Shown here: positions 8,758 through 18,114 of the stretch, piece after piece
Numbering within the stretch: position 1 is the first letter of the stretch
Layout: each line of letters begins with the position of its first letter
Assembly: GCA_903928055.1 (NCBI GenBank)
Contig: CAIYPG010000068.1
Span: forward strand, 79,476 to 143,475
From: an uncultured beta proteobacterium
GTDB taxonomy: Bacteria; Pseudomonadota; Gammaproteobacteria; Burkholderiales; SG8-39
Length of the DNA: 64,000 bases
Direction: 5' to 3'
The notes under the pieces: generated by a model
Seen by the model: the letters and a program-made list of their open reading frames with translations, nothing else
What the model was told of the DNA's origin: nothing
Databases searched by the model: none
Position numbers and translations under genes: made by a program

Positions 8758-9524
8758 TCCCAGTTCTTCCAGGGCGCGCCTTTGCGCCAAAGTTCCTCGA
8801 GGAAATTCTTGTCACGCAGTGTATCCATGGGATGCCAGAAGCCGTGATGCGTATAGGCACTGAGCTGCCTTTCGCCTGCCAGGGATTCGAGCGGTGCTCG
8901 TTCCCATGGAGTATCGTCTCCCGCGATGCGTTCAATTACCTTGGGTGACAGCACGAAAAATCCACCGTTGATCCAGGCATTGTCGCCGTGAGGCTTTTCT
9001 TCGAATTGAGTAACCTGGTTGCCGGCAATTTGAATGGCACCATAGCGTCCGGGAGGCTGTACTGCCGTCAATGTGGCCAGTTTCCCCTGCGCGCGGTGAA
9101 AGTCGACCAGCTTGCCGATGTTCACGTCGGACAAACCGTCGCCATAGGTAAAGCAGAAATCCTCGTTCGGAAGCAGGTGCTTCTGTATGCGCTTAAGCCT
9201 TCCACCCGTCATGGTGTCCTCGCCTGTGTCGACGAGTGTGACGCGCCATGGTTCCGCGTTGTTCTGATGGATTTCAGTACGGTTGGTGCCCATGTCGAAA
9301 GTCACGTCAGAGACATGCAGGTAATAATTGGCGAAGTATTCCTTGATCATGTAGCCCTTGTATCCGCAGCAGACAATGAAATCGTTGATGCCGTGCGCGG
9401 AGTAGATCTTCATGATGTGCCAGAGAATCGGCTTCCCACCAATTTCGATCATGGGTTTGGGCCGCAGATGCGATTCCTCGCTGATTCGTGTCCCAAGACC
9501 ACCGGCTAAAATGACGGCCTTCAT
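8754..9524 (-). CDS. rfbF: Glucose-1-phosphate cytidylyltransferase
   Basis: Makes CDP-glucose from CTP and glucose 1-phosphate, the first step of CDP-6-deoxysugar synthesis. At 256 residues it matches the family. The nucleotidyl-transfer motif ([20 protein letters not shown]) is N-terminal; the arginine-lysine pair and the SEESHL sequence are characteristic of RfbF. It overlaps fcl upstream and rfbG downstream by four bases each, so supply of CDP-glucose and its dehydration are translationally linked. Confidence 0.95.
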   Translation of the reverse strand: MKAVILAGGLGTRISEESHLRPKPMIEIGGKPILWHIMKIYSAHGINDFIVCCGYKGYMIKEYFANYYLHVSDVTFDMGTNRTEIHQNNAEPWRVTLVDTGEDTMTGGRLKRIQKHLLPNEDFCFTYGDGLSDVNIGKLVDFHRAQGKLATLTAVQPPGRYGAIQIAGNQVTQFEEKPHGDNAWINGGFFVLSPKVIERIAGDDTPWERAPLESLAGERQLSAYTHHGFWHPMDTLRDKNFLEELWRKGAPWKNWE

Positions 9525-10501
9525 TCTGCGTTCTCCGCGGCATCGGATCGCGTACCATTACCTTGCCCGGCAGTGTTTGCATATGCGGCATATACGGATG
9601 CAATTCCTTCCCGCAGCCCGATCCTGGCACGCCATCCGAGCGCAGCCATGCGCGAAACGTCCAGCAGTTTCTGTGGCGTGCCGTCCGGTTTGCTGGTGTC
9701 GAATACAAGCCTGCCCTGGTAGCCAACCACATCTGCGACCATTCGCGCCAGATCGGCGATCGGAATGTCTGCTCCAGTGCCGATGTTCACCAGTTCCCCA
9801 ATGTCCGACGCGCCGCGCTGTTCCATCAGAAATACACAGGCATCTGCTAGATCATCACTGTGCAGAAATTCCCGACGCGGAGTACCTGTGCCCCACACAA
9901 CGACCTCGGATTGTCTGGCTACTCTTGCTTCATGCATCTTGCGAATGAGGGCGGGCAGCACGTGGGAGTTTTGCAGGTCGTAGTTATCTCCGGGCCCGTA
10001 AAGATTGGTCGGCATGACGCATAGATAGTCCGTTCCGTACTGCCGGTTGTAGGCAGCGCACATCTTTATGCCAGCTATCTTGGCAATCGCATACGGTTCG
10101 TTGCTGGGCTCTAGCAATCCCGTCAGAAGATGCTCTTCCTTGATGGGTTGTGGCGCGAACTTTGGATAGATGCAGCTTGATCCGGGAAACAGTAGTTTCT
10201 TGACGCCATGTTGTCGGCAGGCTTCGATGATGTTGATTTCCATGGCCAAGTTGTCATGGATGAAATGCGCTGGATACGTGGAATTTGCGTGAATTCCCCC
10301 TACACGCGCTGCAGACAAGAAGACATACTCAGGTCGTGCCTGCTGGAAAAATGTCGTGACTGCCGCCTGATTGGTGAGGTCAAGCTCGGCATGGGTCTTG
10401 AGCAGGAGGTTGTTGTAATTTTCCGCTTGGAGACGGCGTACGATGGCGGATCCGACCAGACCCTTGTGCCCAGCGACAAAGATACGGGATTCGTGCTGCA
10501 T
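9521..10501 (-). CDS. fcl: GDP-L-fucose synthase
   Basis: Two-step NADPH-dependent epimerase-reductase converting GDP-4-keto-6-deoxymannose to GDP-L-fucose. Motifs are [16 protein letters not shown] at the N terminus, the [17 protein letters not shown] segment with the active-site serine and cysteine near residue 110, and YAIAK near residue 137. The ATG at 10501 is chosen, giving 326 residues; a GTG codon directly before it (10504) is the alternative. It follows gmd with a gap of a few bases, which is the usual pairing. No GDP-mannose synthesis genes (manA/manB/manC) are in this window. Confidence 0.95.
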   Translation of the reverse strand: MQHESRIFVAGHKGLVGSAIVRRLQAENYNNLLLKTHAELDLTNQAAVTTFFQQARPEYVFLSAARVGGIHANSTYPAHFIHDNLAMEINIIEACRQHGVKKLLFPGSSCIYPKFAPQPIKEEHLLTGLLEPSNEPYAIAKIAGIKMCAAYNRQYGTDYLCVMPTNLYGPGDNYDLQNSHVLPALIRKMHEARVARQSEVVVWGTGTPRREFLHSDDLADACVFLMEQRGASDIGELVNIGTGADIPIADLARMVADVVGYQGRLVFDTSKPDGTPQKLLDVSRMAALGWRARIGLREGIASVYAAYANTAGQGNGTRSDAAENAE

Positions 10502-10505
10502 CACC

Positions 10506-11633
10506 CTACTCGTTGTGGTCGTATGCGGAATAACCGTGGCGCTTCACCAACTCGTCGCGCTCGGCGCTCTTGAGGTCTTCAGCGACCATTTCCGTCACCA
10601 ATTCCCGGAAGCTGATTCGCGGCTTCCAGCCCAGTTTGCGCCTTGCTTTGGCGGCATCGCCCAACAGGGTTTCAACTTCTGCGGGCCGAAAATAGCGCGG
10701 GTCGACTCTGACGATAACCTGGCCTTTTTTGAGGGAGGAACTTTGGGAGGAAATGACTGTTGCTGTTTCGCCCAGTCCTTTGCCTGTCCAGCGCAGTTTG
10801 ACGCCCAATTCCACCGCGGCTGCATTGACGAACTCCCTCACGCTGTATTGCTGGCCAGTGGCGATGACGAAATCTTCAGGCTTGGATTGCTGCAACATCA
10901 GCCACTGCGCTTCGACAAAATCCCGAGCATGTCCCCAGTCGCGCTTTGAGTCGAGATTGCCGAGATAGAGGCAACTCTGCAACCCCAGTTTGATGCGCGC
11001 TAGCGCGCGAGTGATCTTGCGGGTAACGAAGGTTTCACCGCGCACCGGTGACTCGTGGTTGAACAGTATGCCGTTGCAGGCATACATGCCATAGGCCTCC
11101 CGGTAGTTAACGGTGATCCAATAGGCGTAGAGCTTGGCCACCGCATATGGCGAGCGCGGATAGAAGGGGGTGGTTTCCTTCTGCGGAGTTTCCTGCACCA
11201 GCCCGTAGAGTTCGGAGGTAGAGGCTTGGTAAAAGCGGGTCTTTTGCCCCAGGCCGAGAATTCGAATGGCTTCGAGCACACGCAGTGCGCCCAGCGCATC
11301 GGAATTCGCAGTGTACTCGGGCTCTTCAAAGGATACGGCGACATGGCTTTGTGCCGCCAGATTGTAGATTTCATCTGGCTGTACCAGTTGTATCACCCTC
11401 ATTAGCGCGGAGGAATCGGTCATGTCTCCATAGTGAAGAATGAGGCGGCGACCTTTTTCGTGAGGATCCTGATACAAATGATCAATTCGGTCAGTGTTGA
11501 ACAGGGAGGTGCGTCGCTTGATGCCGTGCACCTCATAACCCTTGTCCAGAAGGAACTCAGCAAGGTAGGAACCATCCTGGCCGGTAATGCCGGTAACCAG
11601 GGCTTTCTTGAGAGGTTTTTTGAGTTTGGCCAT
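10506..11633 (-). CDS. gmd: GDP-mannose 4,6-dehydratase
   Basis: Converts GDP-D-mannose to GDP-4-keto-6-deoxy-D-mannose, feeding fcl. It has 375 residues with [19 protein letters not shown], the highly conserved [11 protein letters not shown] segment, and the YAVAK catalytic pair near residue 160. Its start lies 24 bases after rfbD, one of the few non-overlapping junctions in the operon. A perfect TATAAT hexamer is present there on this strand, but it is too close to the ATG to be a convincing promoter. Confidence 0.96.
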   Translation of the reverse strand: MAKLKKPLKKALVTGITGQDGSYLAEFLLDKGYEVHGIKRRTSLFNTDRIDHLYQDPHEKGRRLILHYGDMTDSSALMRVIQLVQPDEIYNLAAQSHVAVSFEEPEYTANSDALGALRVLEAIRILGLGQKTRFYQASTSELYGLVQETPQKETTPFYPRSPYAVAKLYAYWITVNYREAYGMYACNGILFNHESPVRGETFVTRKITRALARIKLGLQSCLYLGNLDSKRDWGHARDFVEAQWLMLQQSKPEDFVIATGQQYSVREFVNAAAVELGVKLRWTGKGLGETATVISSQSSSLKKGQVIVRVDPRYFRPAEVETLLGDAAKARRKLGWKPRISFRELVTEMVAEDLKSAERDELVKRHGYSAYDHNE

Positions 11634-11657
11634 AGTGCTCTGATTATACTTGTGAAA

Positions 11658-12530
11658 CTATGTGGGTCGGGGTGTTGAGGCAAGTAGCTGTGCGATGACG
11701 CCACGTGCAGCCTGTTCCCAATCCGGCAGTTGCAATCCGAATTGCGCCGAGACCTTGTTGCAATCCAACCGCGAATTCAGTGGCCGCCTTGCCGCCGTGC
11801 GATATTCGCTGGTGGGAATTGGCTCGACTCCCGGGTAGGGGGGGCCAGCAAGGTCCACAATTAACTTGGCGAAGCCATGCCAGGATGTGTGACCCGAAGC
11901 GGTGAGGTGAAACAGGCCGGATTGTCTTGGCTGCCATTGCCGCAGGATGTGCGTTGTCGCTTCTGCCAGCGTTTGGGTCGAAGTTGGCGCACCAATCTGG
12001 TCGTTGACGATCTTCAGAAGGGGTTTTTCGCGCGCAAGACGCAGTATGGTGAGCAGAAAGTTCTTTCCGCGCGGACCGTAGACCCAACTGGTTCGCAGAA
12101 TCAGGTGATCGCAGCCGGATGCCTGGATCGCCTGCTCTCCTTCCCATTTTGTGCGTCCATACACGCTCAGCGGGTTGGGTGTGTCGTCTTCCGTGTAAGG
12201 CCCGGTCTTGGTGCCGTCGAACACGTAGTCGGTCGAGTAATGGACCAGCAGAGCGCCGGACCGCTTTGCCTCATCGGCGAGAATTCCGGGCGCAGTTGCG
12301 TTGACCATGGTGGCTGCTACAGGTTCGGATTCGGCAAGATCCACGGCGGTGTATGCCGCGGCATTGAGAATGACATCCGGTTTGAGTTCACGGATGGCTG
12401 GCGCAATGGTTTCCGGTCTGGAGAGGTCAAGCGTACGACGGTCGGTCGCCGCAATCTCCCCCAGAGGGGTCAGCGTACGCACCAGCTCGAAGCCGAGCTG
12501 GCCATTGCTTCCGGTCACAAGGAATTTCAA
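11658..12530 (-). CDS. rfbD: dTDP-4-dehydrorhamnose reductase
   Basis: Last step of dTDP-L-rhamnose synthesis: NADPH-dependent reduction of the C4 ketone. The 290-residue protein starts with FLVTGSNGQLGFEL, has the AAYTAVD segment near residue 62 typical of RmlD, the STDYVFDG motif near residue 105 and the YGRTK catalytic pair. It is coupled to rfbC by an ATGA overlap. Order and content match the classical rfbBACD set. Confidence 0.95.
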   Translation of the reverse strand: MKFLVTGSNGQLGFELVRTLTPLGEIAATDRRTLDLSRPETIAPAIRELKPDVILNAAAYTAVDLAESEPVAATMVNATAPGILADEAKRSGALLVHYSTDYVFDGTKTGPYTEDDTPNPLSVYGRTKWEGEQAIQASGCDHLILRTSWVYGPRGKNFLLTILRLAREKPLLKIVNDQIGAPTSTQTLAEATTHILRQWQPRQSGLFHLTASGHTSWHGFAKLIVDLAGPPYPGVEPIPTSEYRTAARRPLNSRLDCNKVSAQFGLQLPDWEQAARGVIAQLLASTPRPT

Positions 12531-13069
12531 GTGAATAGTTCCGCGTCACATAGGCGCACAGCCCCAACATCCTTGGCCGACAAAACAGGAGGACCGGAGA
12601 GCGGCCAAACGATTCCGATGTCGGGATCGTTCCAGAAGATGGAGCGCTCGTATTCCGGCGCATAAAAGTCAGTGGTCTTGTATAGAACCTCCGCGAACTC
12701 GGAGATTACGCAGAAACCGTGGGCGAAGCCTGTGGGAACCCACAACGAAGCATTTGATTCCGCCGACAGGTTTACGCCGGTCCATCGGCCAAATTGCGGC
12801 GAGCTGCGACGGATGTCGACAACGACATCGAATATCTCGCCAGCGAGGACGCGTACCAGCTTTCCCTGTGGCTGCTGAATCTGATAGTGCAGGCCGCGCA
12901 GGACATTCCGCGCTGAGCGCGAGTGGTTGTCTTGCACAAAACGCGCCGTGATGCCGGCGGCTGCAAAAGACTGCTCATTCCAGCTTTCAAAAAAGAAACC
13001 ACGGGTATCGCCGAACACTTTCGGCTCAACCAGCAATACCTCCGGAAGTACAGTGGGAGTAACCTTCAC
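12527..13069 (-). CDS. rfbC: dTDP-4-dehydrorhamnose 3,5-epimerase
   Basis: Cupin enzyme that inverts C3 and C5 of dTDP-4-keto-6-deoxyglucose. Its 180 residues carry all hallmarks: [16 protein letters not shown], the NVLRGLHYQ catalytic histidine region near residue 60, [11 protein letters not shown], and TDFYAPEYE with the active-site tyrosine. It lies between rfbA and rfbD with 4-base overlaps on both sides. It is the canonical copy, in contrast to the diverged paralogue at 5917-6447. Confidence 0.95.
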   Translation of the reverse strand: MKVTPTVLPEVLLVEPKVFGDTRGFFFESWNEQSFAAAGITARFVQDNHSRSARNVLRGLHYQIQQPQGKLVRVLAGEIFDVVVDIRRSSPQFGRWTGVNLSAESNASLWVPTGFAHGFCVISEFAEVLYKTTDFYAPEYERSIFWNDPDIGIVWPLSGPPVLSAKDVGAVRLCDAELFT

Positions 13070-13947
13070 AGATTAGGCCCCGGTTCATTCAGGATGCCGA
13101 GCAGGTAGCTGCCATAGCCACTGTTCTTGAGCGGCATCGCCAGGGCTTCGAGATCTGCTGAACTGATCCAGCCCTCGCGCCATGCGATTTCCTCGGGGCA
13201 GCAGATTTTGAGTCCCTGCCGCCGTTCGATGGTTTCAATAAATTGCCCGGCCTCAAGCAGGGTTTCGTGCGTGCCGGTGTCCAGCCAGGCGAGTCCCCGG
13301 CCCATGGTCACAACTTCCAGCGTTCCACGCTCAAGATAGGCGCGATTGACGTCAGTGATTTCTAATTCCCCCCGTGCGGAAGGTCGCAACGACTTGGCGA
13401 TGGCGATCACATCGTTGTCGTAGAAATACAAACCGGTGACGGCAAAACGCGATTTGGGCCTGGACGGCTTTTCCTCCAGGCTCACGGCACGGCCGCTTCG
13501 ATCAAATTCGACCACCCCATAACGCTGCGGATCATTGACCGGATAGGCGAACACCGTGGCACCGCTGGTTTTTGCCGCCGCTTTTTTGAGGTCGCGGGCA
13601 AAATCCTGACCATAGAAAATATTGTCGCCCAGCACGAGAGCGCAAGGATCCCTGCCGATAAAGGACTGGCCGATGATGAAGGCTTGAGCCAGTCCATCGG
13701 GTGAGGGTTGCACCGCATAGTTGAGTGAAAGGCCCCAGCGCTTTCCGTCTCCAAGCAATTGCTCGAAACGCGGAGTGTCCTGTGGAGTGGAGATGATCAG
13801 GATGTCCCGGACGCCCGCCAGCATGAGTGTTGACAGAGGGTAATACACCATCGGTTTGTCGTAGATAGGCAGCAGCTGCTTGGACACGACTTGTGTAACC
13901 GGATACAGCCGCGTGCCCGAACCGCCGGCGAGAATGATGCCCTTCAA
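13066..13947 (-). CDS. rfbA: Glucose-1-phosphate thymidylyltransferase
   Basis: Forms dTDP-glucose from dTTP and glucose 1-phosphate; allosteric control by dTDP-rhamnose is known for the family. The protein has 293 residues with [20 protein letters not shown] at the N terminus and the [15 protein letters not shown] and LGDNIFYG motifs of RmlA. It starts 22 bases after rfbB and overlaps rfbC by 4. It belongs to the dTDP-L-rhamnose block of the operon. Confidence 0.96.
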   Translation of the reverse strand: MKGIILAGGSGTRLYPVTQVVSKQLLPIYDKPMVYYPLSTLMLAGVRDILIISTPQDTPRFEQLLGDGKRWGLSLNYAVQPSPDGLAQAFIIGQSFIGRDPCALVLGDNIFYGQDFARDLKKAAAKTSGATVFAYPVNDPQRYGVVEFDRSGRAVSLEEKPSRPKSRFAVTGLYFYDNDVIAIAKSLRPSARGELEITDVNRAYLERGTLEVVTMGRGLAWLDTGTHETLLEAGQFIETIERRQGLKICCPEEIAWREGWISSADLEALAMPLKNSGYGSYLLGILNEPGPNL

Positions 13948-13969
13948 GGGGATTCCTTCCGAAGTTTCC

Positions 13970-15037
13970 TCATTGGTCGCGTGAGCCGTAGTTGAGTGCC
14001 ACCCATTGCTGGTAGCTGCCGGATTCGATGCCTGCGATCCACGCCGGGTTGTCCAAGTACCATTTTACCGTCCGTTCCATGCCGCTCTCGAAGGTCTCGG
14101 ATGGCTTCCAGCCGAGTTCGGATGAAACCTTCGCGGCGTCGATCGCGTAGCGCCGGTCGTGGCCGGGCCTGTCTTTCACGTAGGTGATGAGGTCTGCATG
14201 CCTGCCGGATGGGCGCGGTTGCAGCCAGTCGAGGATGGCGCACAGCGTATTGACCACGTCGATGTTGGCGCGCTCGCTGGCACCGCCGATGTTGTAGACC
14301 TCACCAAGGCGGCCACGCAACAGCACCTCGCGAATGGCCGAGCAATGGTCGCCAACATACAGCCAGTCACGCACATTTCTGCCGTCACCATAGACTGGTA
14401 GCGGCTTGTTGCGGGTTGCGTTCAGGATGATCAGCGGGATGAGTTTTTCCGGGAATTGATAGGGCCCGTAGTTATTGGAGCAGTTCGTGGTCAGCGTAGG
14501 CAAGCCATAGGTATGGTGATAGGCACGTACCAGATGATCTGACGCGGCTTTCGACGCCGAATACGGGCTGTTCGGAGCATATGCCGTGGTCTCGCTGAAC
14601 GGTGCATCGGTCATGCCGAGCGATCCGTACACCTCATCAGTGGAGACGTGCAGGAAACGAAAGCCGGATTTTTCATTGTCGGGAAGAGTCTGCCACCAGG
14701 CCCGCGTTTCCTCCAGCAGGTTGAACGTGCCGACGACATTGGTCTGTATGAACTCGGCAGGACCATGTATTGAACGATCGACGTGGCTCTCGGCGGCAAA
14801 ATGTACGATCGCGCGCGGTCGGTGGCGTGCAAGCAGATTTTTTACAAGAGTTGTATCTCCGATGTCGCCATGGACAAAGATGTGCCGACCATCATCCTTA
14901 AGTGTCGCAAAGTTGCCCGGATTGCCGGCATAGGTCAGCTTGTCGAGATTGACCACCGGCTCACGCGAGCCTGCCAGCCAGTCAAGCACGAAGTTCGAAC
15001 CGATGAATCCGGCGCCGCCGGTGACAAGTATCGTCAT
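13970..15037 (-). CDS. rfbB: dTDP-glucose 4,6-dehydratase
   Basis: Second step of dTDP-L-rhamnose synthesis, NAD-dependent. The start at 15037 is set by the cofactor motif ([19 protein letters not shown]) immediately after the methionine and by the ATGA overlap with the preceding glycosyltransferase; this gives 355 residues, the family length. Other motifs are [13 protein letters not shown] near residue 85 and YSASK near residue 165. Its intermediate could also serve other 6-deoxysugar branches in the operon. Confidence 0.96.
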   Translation of the reverse strand: MTILVTGGAGFIGSNFVLDWLAGSREPVVNLDKLTYAGNPGNFATLKDDGRHIFVHGDIGDTTLVKNLLARHRPRAIVHFAAESHVDRSIHGPAEFIQTNVVGTFNLLEETRAWWQTLPDNEKSGFRFLHVSTDEVYGSLGMTDAPFSETTAYAPNSPYSASKAASDHLVRAYHHTYGLPTLTTNCSNNYGPYQFPEKLIPLIILNATRNKPLPVYGDGRNVRDWLYVGDHCSAIREVLLRGRLGEVYNIGGASERANIDVVNTLCAILDWLQPRPSGRHADLITYVKDRPGHDRRYAIDAAKVSSELGWKPSETFESGMERTVKWYLDNPAWIAGIESGSYQQWVALNYGSRDQ

Positions 15038-15783
15038 GATTTGGAATTTCTTTGGAGAGATATCAGTTTTGCATGCTTGTTGAAGCTGTTCATGCAGCCG
15101 ATGCAGACATGCATGAAGCCTGGCAGACCGTCCAGAAAACCCAGCCTGAATACAAAGAACTTCAAAAACCTGGCCAGCGGCGAGATCAGCAGGTGCCATG
15201 CATTGGCCCGTCGGCCCAATGCAAACAGTTGTTCCGCCTGAAGGCTCGTATAGCGGTTTTGCTTGTCGAGATATAGTTCCAGTGTCTCGGCAGAGTCGTG
15301 CAACAGGTCGCCGGCGAGCCTTGCCGGATTTTCCGAGGTCAGTACTTTTTCATGAACCAGATCATCGCTCCAGCGCGCTGACCGGCGGTCGAACAGGCGC
15401 CTGCTCCAGTCAGGGTAGCCCTCGCCATGCTTCAGCCAGCGACCCAGAAACCGGTTGCATCGGGCCATTTCATAGATTCGTGCCCGGGGATCGCGCATCT
15501 CCCCCTTGATACTGGCGCGCAGTTCCGGGCTGACTCGCTCATCTGCATCCAGACACAGCACCCAGTCGTGGCGTGCCTGTTGTACCGCAAAGTGTTTCTG
15601 CGGGCCATAGCCCAGCCAAGTCTGCTCGATGATTCGCGCGCCATGTGATTGCGCCAGCGCGATGGTGCCGTCAGCGGACCCGGAATCGACGACCAGTACT
15701 TCATCGCAAAAAGCGATGCTCTCCAGGCAACCCGCAAGCTGTCGGGCGGCATTGTGGGTGATGATGACGGCGGAAAGCGGCAA
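15034..15783 (-). CDS. waaE: Family 2 glycosyltransferase, WaaE/KdtX-like core LPS glucosyltransferase
   Basis: A 249-residue GT2 enzyme with the WaaE signature: [41 protein letters not shown] (catalytic acidic cluster near residue 90) and the [20 protein letters not shown] acceptor-side segment. Family members add glucose to heptose of the LPS inner core. The only plausible start is TTG at 15783: in-frame codons upstream offer no ATG or GTG before a stop, and the ribosome site is weak. It is the first gene of the polysaccharide operon and is divergent from waaC, linking core and O-antigen loci. Gene symbol is by family resemblance. Confidence 0.82.
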   Translation of the reverse strand: MPLSAVIITHNAARQLAGCLESIAFCDEVLVVDSGSADGTIALAQSHGARIIEQTWLGYGPQKHFAVQQARHDWVLCLDADERVSPELRASIKGEMRDPRARIYEMARCNRFLGRWLKHGEGYPDWSRRLFDRRSARWSDDLVHEKVLTSENPARLAGDLLHDSAETLELYLDKQNRYTSLQAEQLFALGRRANAWHLLISPLARFLKFFVFRLGFLDGLPGFMHVCIGCMNSFNKHAKLISLQRNSKS

Positions 15784-15802
15784 GATAGGGAGTGAAAAAT
15801 CG

Positions 15803-15808
15803 TATAAT
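15803..15808 (+). promoter_or_regulatory. Candidate -10 element for waaC-waaA in the divergent LPS promoter region
   Basis: A perfect TATAAT lies 78 bases before waaC in the 103-base gap between the two divergent LPS transcription units. No good -35 hexamer is seen at 16-18 bases, so the call rests on the -10 alone. The same AT-rich patch may also serve the opposite operon. Confidence 0.3.
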
Positions 15809-15886
15809 CAATATGTTGCGAGCACATTTTAACTCGAATCCCGTCTCGCGCCGCCTATTTCCAAACCCTTCTGCCCACTGCTCATC

Positions 15887-16837
15887 ATGTTGCGAATCCT
15901 GCTCGTGAAGACTTCCTCTCTGGGTGACGTGGTGCACAATTTTCCGGTGGTCAGCGACATACGCCGCCATTTTCCGGATGCCGCCATCGACTGGGTGGTC
16001 GAAGAAGCCTATGTGGCACTGGTCAGGTTGCATCCTGCGGTACGGCACGTCATTCCAGTAGCCATGCGGCGCTGGCGAAGGCATCTGCTGGCTGTGAACA
16101 CCTGGAAGGATGTTGCCGGGTTCAGGCGCTTGTCCAGGGCCGAACAGTACGACCTGATCATTGATACGCAGGGCCTGGTCAAGAGTGCCTTGATTGCCCA
16201 TGCAGCACATGGGCGCCGACATGGATTTGACGCCGCATCGGCGCGCGAACCGATTGCTGCGCGTTTCTATGACGTAACGCATCACGTGCCAAAGAACCTG
16301 CATGCAGTGCTGCGCAACCGGCAACTCGTCTCTGCCGTATTGGGCTATCGCCTTGACGGTGAAACGGACTATGGCTTGGCCCATGCTGTACGGAGTCAAT
16401 CAGGCAGAAGGTATTGCGTGGTTTTGCATGGCACCAGTCGTGCCGACAAATTGTGGCCCGAGGACGCCTGGATTGAGCTTGCCCAGGCACTGGAGGCACG
16501 GGGATTTGACTGCGTGCTTCCCTGGGGCGACGACAGCGAGCGTGCACGCAGCGAACGTATTGCAGCGCAATTGAAATCCCCTCGGGTACCCGAGCGTCTG
16601 ACGCTGGATGCCATGGCAGCATTGCTGTCAAGCAGCGCTGCCGTTGTGGGAGTGGATACCGGGCTGACTCATCTTGCCGCGGCACTCGGTGTGCCCGTGG
16701 TTGCGATTTATGCTGCGACCACGCCGGCGCTCACCGGTGTGTTTGGTGCGCCCCGGAGCCGTAATCTGGGTGATGCCGGATCGGCACCTTCCAATGCCGA
16801 GGTTATGGATGCGCTTTCTGAATTGCAGGTGATTTGA
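15887..16837 (+). CDS. waaC: Lipopolysaccharide heptosyltransferase I
   Basis: GT9 family enzyme adding the first L-glycero-D-manno-heptose to Kdo of the inner core. The 316 residues begin LRILLVKTSSLGDVVHNFPV, the acceptor-binding loop with the catalytic aspartate. LHGTSRADKLWPEDAW near residue 183 and GVDTGLTHLAAALGVPVVAIYA near residue 255 bind the ADP-heptose donor. It is followed by waaA with a one-base TGATG overlap. Family length and both loops are intact. Confidence 0.95.
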   Translation: MLRILLVKTSSLGDVVHNFPVVSDIRRHFPDAAIDWVVEEAYVALVRLHPAVRHVIPVAMRRWRRHLLAVNTWKDVAGFRRLSRAEQYDLIIDTQGLVKSALIAHAAHGRRHGFDAASAREPIAARFYDVTHHVPKNLHAVLRNRQLVSAVLGYRLDGETDYGLAHAVRSQSGRRYCVVLHGTSRADKLWPEDAWIELAQALEARGFDCVLPWGDDSERARSERIAAQLKSPRVPERLTLDAMAALLSSSAAVVGVDTGLTHLAAALGVPVVAIYAATTPALTGVFGAPRSRNLGDAGSAPSNAEVMDALSELQVI

Positions 16838-18111
16838 TGTGGCGCGCGGGGTACCAGCTGCTGCTGTGGCTTGCATTCCCCGTGATTGTGGCCAGGCTGT
16901 GTTGGCGCGGACGTCGCGAACCCGGTTACCGGCAGGATATTCCTGGCCGATTTGGGTGGTATCGCAGTGCGGTCGCTAAAAAACCGATCATTTGGCTGCA
17001 CGGTGTCTCGCTGGGTGAGACTCGCGCTGCAGAGCCGCTGGTGCGCGTGCTTCAGAAACGTTATCCCGGGCACGATCTTCTGCTGACCCAGATGACGGCA
17101 ACGGGACGTGAAGCGGCCGTACAGTTATATGGGGACGAGCCCGGCATAGTGTTGGCCTGGCTTCCATACGACTATCCTTCCGCAATGCACCGCTTCCTGC
17201 GGCACTTCAAGCCGCGCCTCGGCATCATTCTGGAGACCGAGATCTGGCCCCATCTGTTGCATGAATGCCGGCGGCAAGGTGTGCCGGTATTGCTGGCCAA
17301 CGCCAGATTGTCGGACCGGTCTTCCCGCCGCTATCAGAGGTTTGCGCCGCTGCTAAGGGAGTCGCTTTCCTGCTTTTCAGCCATTGGTGCGCAGACCGCG
17401 GAAGATGCCGGGCGGCTTGAGGCGCTGGGGGCGCCTGCTGATCGCATCGAACTTACCGGCAGTTTGAAATTCGATGTCGAAGCGCCAGAAAGCGCGCAAA
17501 TACTGGGGCAGAAATTGCGCGAGCGCTTCGGGTGTCGCCGTGTTCTGCTGGCGGCGAGCCTGCGCGAAGGCGAGGAGGAACTGCTGCTTGACGCCCTGCA
17601 ATCCGCTGGCGGACTGCCGGACAATTCGCTGACAGTGATTGTGCCGCGGCATCCCCAGCGCTTCGATGAGGTTGCCGGTTTGTTCGAACAGCGCGGCCTG
17701 GCTTTTATCCGGCGCAGTAGCGAAGCAGCGATACCGGACGACTGCAGGTTCGTATTGGGCGACAGTCTTGGTGAACTGGCGGCTTACTATGCCGCCTGCG
17801 ACTGTGCTTTTGTCGGAGGAAGCCTGCTGCCATATGGAGGTCAGAATCTGATCGAGGCTTGTGCTGCCGGGGTGCCGGTTCTGCTTGGGCCGCACACCTG
17901 GAATTTTGCGCAGGCCGCCGACGATGCCATTGCTGCGGGTGCAGCACTCAGGGTACCGGATGCTGCAACTTTGGTGAATGAAGCCGGTTACCTGCTACGG
18001 AACAACGAAGCGTGCCGCAGGATGGGTGCTGCAGGACTCGCATTTTGCCGTCGCCAGCGTGGTGCCGTGGCGAAAACGCTCGCTTTGTGCGAGCGCTTGC
18101 TGCCGGACTGA
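16837..18111 (+). CDS. waaA: 3-deoxy-D-manno-octulosonic acid transferase
   Basis: Inner-membrane-associated GT30 enzyme transferring Kdo to lipid IVA. The ATG at 16837 overlaps the waaC stop (TGATG) and has AGGTGA upstream, giving 424 residues. An N-terminal membrane anchor (about residues 5-20) is followed by the IWLHGVSLGETRAAEPLV segment with the catalytic glutamate, the LETEIWPHLL motif near residue 130, and a C-terminal donor site (GGSLLPYGGQNLIEA). It ends three bases before the convergent tolC stop, leaving no room for a private terminator. Confidence 0.95.
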   Translation: MWRAGYQLLLWLAFPVIVARLCWRGRREPGYRQDIPGRFGWYRSAVAKKPIIWLHGVSLGETRAAEPLVRVLQKRYPGHDLLLTQMTATGREAAVQLYGDEPGIVLAWLPYDYPSAMHRFLRHFKPRLGIILETEIWPHLLHECRRQGVPVLLANARLSDRSSRRYQRFAPLLRESLSCFSAIGAQTAEDAGRLEALGAPADRIELTGSLKFDVEAPESAQILGQKLRERFGCRRVLLAASLREGEEELLLDALQSAGGLPDNSLTVIVPRHPQRFDEVAGLFEQRGLAFIRRSSEAAIPDDCRFVLGDSLGELAAYYAACDCAFVGGSLLPYGGQNLIEACAAGVPVLLGPHTWNFAQAADDAIAAGAALRVPDAATLVNEAGYLLRNNEACRRMGAAGLAFCRRQRGAVAKTLALCERLLPD

Positions 18112-18114
18112 AGG

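Noticed and set aside
11643..11648. Perfect TATAAT on the minus strand just before gmd, as a secondary operon promoter
   Set aside because: It lies only about 10 bases from the ATG, so the transcript would be almost leaderless, and there is no -35 at the right distance.
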